NCBI GenBank assembly: GCA_017427265.1
Contig: JAFRTG010000009.1
Location: 22,882-86,881, forward strand
DNA from: Oscillospiraceae bacterium
GTDB taxonomy: Bacteria > Bacillota > Clostridia > Oscillospirales > Ruminococcaceae
DNA length: 64,000 nt
Reading direction: 5' to 3'
Shown here: positions 61,921 through 64,000 of the stretch, piece after piece
Numbering within the stretch: position 1 is the stretch's first letter
How the letters are laid out: each line of letters begins with the position of its first letter
Notes under the pieces: model-generated
The model's input: the letters and a program-made list of their open reading frames with translations, nothing else
Databases searched by the model: none
Told to the model about the DNA's origin: nothing
Position numbers and translations under genes: made by a program

Positions 61921-62477
61921 AATTCGTACCCCCTTTCAATAAGATAGTTTCGCAATTGCTTTCTGATTCGATTCAATTCTACATGGATATAGTTTTCAGA
62001 GCTTCCACATCGGTGCGCAATTACTGATATTTTATCAGAGTACCAATAACGGCGAATGAAGATATGTCTTTTCAATTCAGAAAGAGTATTGATGAAATCA
62101 TTAACAGCATTCGCCAGTTCATTTGCAATAACTTCGTCTTCAACTGACTCATTGTTTGAAACGATTTCGCTGATCTCATCAAGAATAGCAGAAATTTCAT
62201 TGCCGCCGCGCTTCATAGCATGATTAGCCTTATACTTATTGAAAGAAATATTCCGTACTATTTTCCCTAAAAATGTAGACAATATATTAGGCTTATGCGG
62301 CGGTATACTGTTCCACGTCTTCAGATAGGTATCATTGACACTTTCCTCGGCATCTTCGGGATTATTCAGAATATTCATTGCAATGCTCGTACAATAGCTC
62401 CCATACTTTGCTGATGTTTCAGCGATAGCAAGTTCGTTTCTATCAAGGTATAACTGAACTATATCTTTATCTTCCAT
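61917..62477 (-). CDS. ECF-type RNA polymerase sigma factor
   Basis: 186 residues: region 2 (YGSYCTSIAMNILNNPEDAEESVNDTYLKTWNSIPPHKPNILSTFLGKIVRNISFNKYK) and region 4 (LSELKRHIFIRRYWYSDKISVIAHRCGSSENYIHVELNRIRKQLRNYL). ATG 62477 has GAGG 9 nt upstream. It likely controls surface-protein genes nearby (inference). Confidence 0.88.
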   Translation of the reverse strand: MEDKDIVQLYLDRNELAIAETSAKYGSYCTSIAMNILNNPEDAEESVNDTYLKTWNSIPPHKPNILSTFLGKIVRNISFNKYKANHAMKRGGNEISAILDEISEIVSNNESVEDEVIANELANAVNDFINTLSELKRHIFIRRYWYSDKISVIAHRCGSSENYIHVELNRIRKQLRNYLIERGYEL

Positions 62478-62754
62478 AGGTACGCACCTCATTTCTGTTA
62501 CCGATGGGTCCTCTTATTTATATACACAACTTCTGTCGAAAAAACTTACATAATTCACAAATAAAACTTTAACATTGTGCTTTACATAGAACACATCTGT
62601 TTTAACGAAAAAAATATCCGAAACAACAATGCGGACAGCTCCACGCCGTCCGCATTGTTATACTAGTGTGCGCTTTTCTTTTGTCATGATACATGATACC
62701 CCTTTTTGAACTCATTTTACCATAGTATGATAGATATGTCAAGTCAATCGGGAA

Positions 62755-62780
62755 AAGATGCTACTAGTAGCATCTTTTCA
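62755..62780. repeat. 26-bp palindrome, copy C (compensated variant)
   Basis: Same as copy B except for the paired change GTTGC to GATGC and GCAAC to GCATC, which keeps all 13 base pairs. Confidence 0.88.
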
Positions 62781-62869
62781 AGCGCACGCTCTGAATCGGA
62801 TTGTGTTTGACAAATCAGGATTAACATGCTATAATGAATAAGCAGTAATCAAGTTTAACCCTTTCCAAA

Positions 62870-62891
62870 AAGTTGCTACTAGTAGCAACTT
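62870..62891. repeat. palindrome, copy D
   Basis: AAGTTGCTACT and its complement, 22 bp, 115 bp from copy C. Confidence 0.88.
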
Positions 62892-63028
62892 ACGAGCCAT
62901 TCTCTTTATGCACTCATTTGTCTTTGCCGGTGACGTCCTCGCCGGTTTTCTTTTTCAGGTCAGCAGAATGTACGTCCATAAACAGAAAAATCCTGCGGAT
63001 ACAATCTGCCCGCAGGATTCATTATTGT

Positions 63029-63136
63029 TTATCCCATTGTATTTGAAAGAATCCAGAATATTACAATTCCGGCAAGTATAATCCCAAAAGTGATTACAAG
63101 TCCCGCGAATACCACACACAGAAAAGCCGCAAGCAT
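63029..63136 (-). CDS. possible 35-residue membrane peptide
   Basis: MLAAFLCVVFAGLVITFGIILAGIVIF... ending at TAA 63029: two-thirds hydrophobic. It begins 16 bp after the sortase copy 2 stop, with AAAGGA rather far upstream. A terminator follows. Unproven. Confidence 0.4.
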   Translation of the reverse strand: MLAAFLCVVFAGLVITFGIILAGIVIFWILSNTMG

Positions 63137-63152
63137 TCCGAATAACGTGCCG

Positions 63153-63659
63153 TTATTCCTTTAATATGCCGACAACAACTTGTCGCTGCGTCCCATCATC
63201 GGTGCAGGATATGACCGTGAGCCTGTTATCGTCAAAGTCATTAAGCACCCAAGTATCAATAGGTTCGACTGTTCTGTATTCAGCGACGATATATAGATAG
63301 CGTGTTCGATTGGCATCTATATCAACGAGATACATCTCATCGCCTATCTGAATCTGGTCGAGGTCATTGAATATCTCGGCATATATCGTGCTGTTATGCC
63401 CTGCAATACAATAGTTGCCCTTACCGAGTGCGCCGGTTTCCTCAAAATGCCCTGCTGATACTTGCAGAGCTCTTGAATCAGTCCCCTCAAGCACAGGCAC
63501 CTTAATATTCAACCGTGGAATCTCAAAGTTGATGTTGTTATCGAGCAATTTGCGGAGATATAGCTCTCTGCTGATTTTTCTATAAATGAACAGGGATAGT
63601 ATAGATACTCCGCAGATCATCATGACACTACCGAGTACTCGTAATGTTTTCTTTTTCAT
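63153..63659 (-). CDS. class D sortase, copy 2
   Basis: 168 residues, differing from copy 1 at only a few positions (for example S12V, Y41N, V52I, K63R, G74E, T126A, N134I, E143D). Catalytic His88, Cys152 and Arg159 are kept. Downstream of a second LPQTG gene with the same hairpin spacing. The flanking 3' sequences differ, so the duplicated block ends just after the gene. Confidence 0.92.
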   Translation of the reverse strand: MKKKTLRVLGSVMMICGVSILSLFIYRKISRELYLRKLLDNNINFEIPRLNIKVPVLEGTDSRALQVSAGHFEETGALGKGNYCIAGHNSTIYAEIFNDLDQIQIGDEMYLVDIDANRTRYLYIVAEYRTVEPIDTWVLNDFDDNRLTVISCTDDGTQRQVVVGILKE

Positions 63660-63675
63660 AAAGCCTCATTACAAG

Positions 63676-63706
63676 TAGGAGCGTCACTAAGCAAGCGACG
63701 CTCCTA
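63676..63706 (-). terminator. hairpin between LPQTG gene and sortase, copy 2
   Basis: Same stem as 60395-60425. Confidence 0.65.
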
Positions 63707-63714
63707 TGGTTTGA

Positions 63715-64000
63715 TTATTCGTTTTCTTTTCTCGTTTTCACAACCAGTGCTGCGCCGCCGACTGTCATGAGAGTTGCAAGACCTTCAATCGCCTTGTAAA
63801 TGTCAGAGTATCCAGTCTGGGGTAATTCAGCATTATCATTAGGATCGGTTATATCAGCATCTTGGATAATCATCGGTTCACCGTTTTCATTCAGTGCGAC
63901 CAGATTGAAATACGCTCTGGCAATATTACTTTGCGCGGCGAAGTCCAAGAGAGCTTTTCCGTCAGTCGTACCGGCATTCCACTCGATGACAACAGTTTTA
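63715..64000 (-). CDS. LPQTG surface protein, partial at the window edge
   Basis: The last 94 codons of a wall-anchored protein: ...KTVVIEWNAGTTDGKALLDFAAQSN... then NAELPQTGYS, membrane helix and KTRKENE. The sorting signal is nearly identical to that at 60434, while the region before LPQTG is unrelated. The N-terminus is beyond base 64000; the TTG near 63948 is internal. Confidence 0.85.
   Translation of the reverse strand, partial: KTVVIEWNAGTTDGKALLDFAAQSNIARAYFNLVALNENGEPMIIQDADITDPNDNAELPQTGYSDIYKAIEGLATLMTVGGAALVVKTRKENE

Larger units (their letters stand above)
62478..63028. other. intergenic stretch with hairpins and two palindromes
   Basis: No gene of normal size. It holds a 12-bp stem hairpin (AACAATGCGGAC, 62625-62659), palindromes C and D, a promoter-like TTGACA/TATAAT pair with short spacing (62809-62835, 15 bp) that reads toward palindrome D, and a minus-strand terminator AATCCTGCGG/CCGCAGGATT (62989-63019). 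Confidence 0.6.

Noticed and set aside
1-64000. CRISPR array
   Set aside because: I looked for regularly spaced 25-40 bp repeats with unique spacers and saw none; the repeats found are palindromes, tandem gene repeats or leader copies.

Overview
The window looks like a chromosomal segment of a spore-lineage Clostridia bacterium close to Ruminococcus (Oscillospirales). The evidence is sporulation genes (sigK, spoIIR), a Clp ATPase, a riboflavin ECF transporter under an FMN riboswitch, Gram-positive LPXTG/class D sortase pairs, and a dockerin-bearing secreted protein. Species cannot be fixed from the sequence alone.

Bases 1 to about 31.2 kb are ordinary, GC-rich core chromosome: a CPBP protease fragment and xylulokinase, a membrane protein coupled to PcrA helicase, an AI-2E family exporter, two coupled ATP-grasp ligases, EF-P, RibU with its riboswitch, SigK, a ClpC-like ATPase, SpoIIR, class II fructose-bisphosphate aldolase and tRNA-Leu(UAG). 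From 20.3 to 31.1 kb lies a more accessory stretch: a small secreted protein behind repeated upstream boxes, lipoproteins, a three-gene ABC exporter, a helicase-like protein with an altered Walker B motif, a BlaI/BlaR1-type sensor pair with palindromic operators, and a membrane-anchored Xre regulator.

At about 31.27 kb the character changes. A 23-bp piece matching the 3' end of a tRNA gene is followed by a tyrosine integrase, so this is the left end of an integrated conjugative or mobilizable element that appears to run to the right edge. The integrase is cut by a group II intron, but the sequence after the intron belongs to a different gene (a SNF2-type helicase). The intron therefore looks like the seam of a large deletion. 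Remaining transfer functions are a Toprim/DUF3991 primase-like protein, a candidate oriT with a pMV158-like nick sequence, two tandem MobV-type relaxases (the first lacking the catalytic histidines) and TraX. A HigBA-type toxin-antitoxin pair and a run of small minus-strand genes follow, ending at a divergent promoter region with two identical 16-bp palindromes.

From 46.4 kb on, cargo is organised around serine recombinase / small helical protein modules that occur twice (46.4-48.05 kb and, truncated, 58.66-59.74 kb) with unrelated genes between the two conserved parts. Between the modules is low-GC cargo for secreted proteins: an ECF sigma/anti-sigma pair, exported proteins, a dockerin protein, a broken HNH endonuclease and a 1274-residue exported protein. 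The right end holds two near-identical class D sortases, each with its own LPQTG substrate, around a second ECF sigma/anti-sigma pair. A palindrome with core GTTGCTACTAGTAGCAAC (one copy with a compensated variant) is scattered four times through the element.
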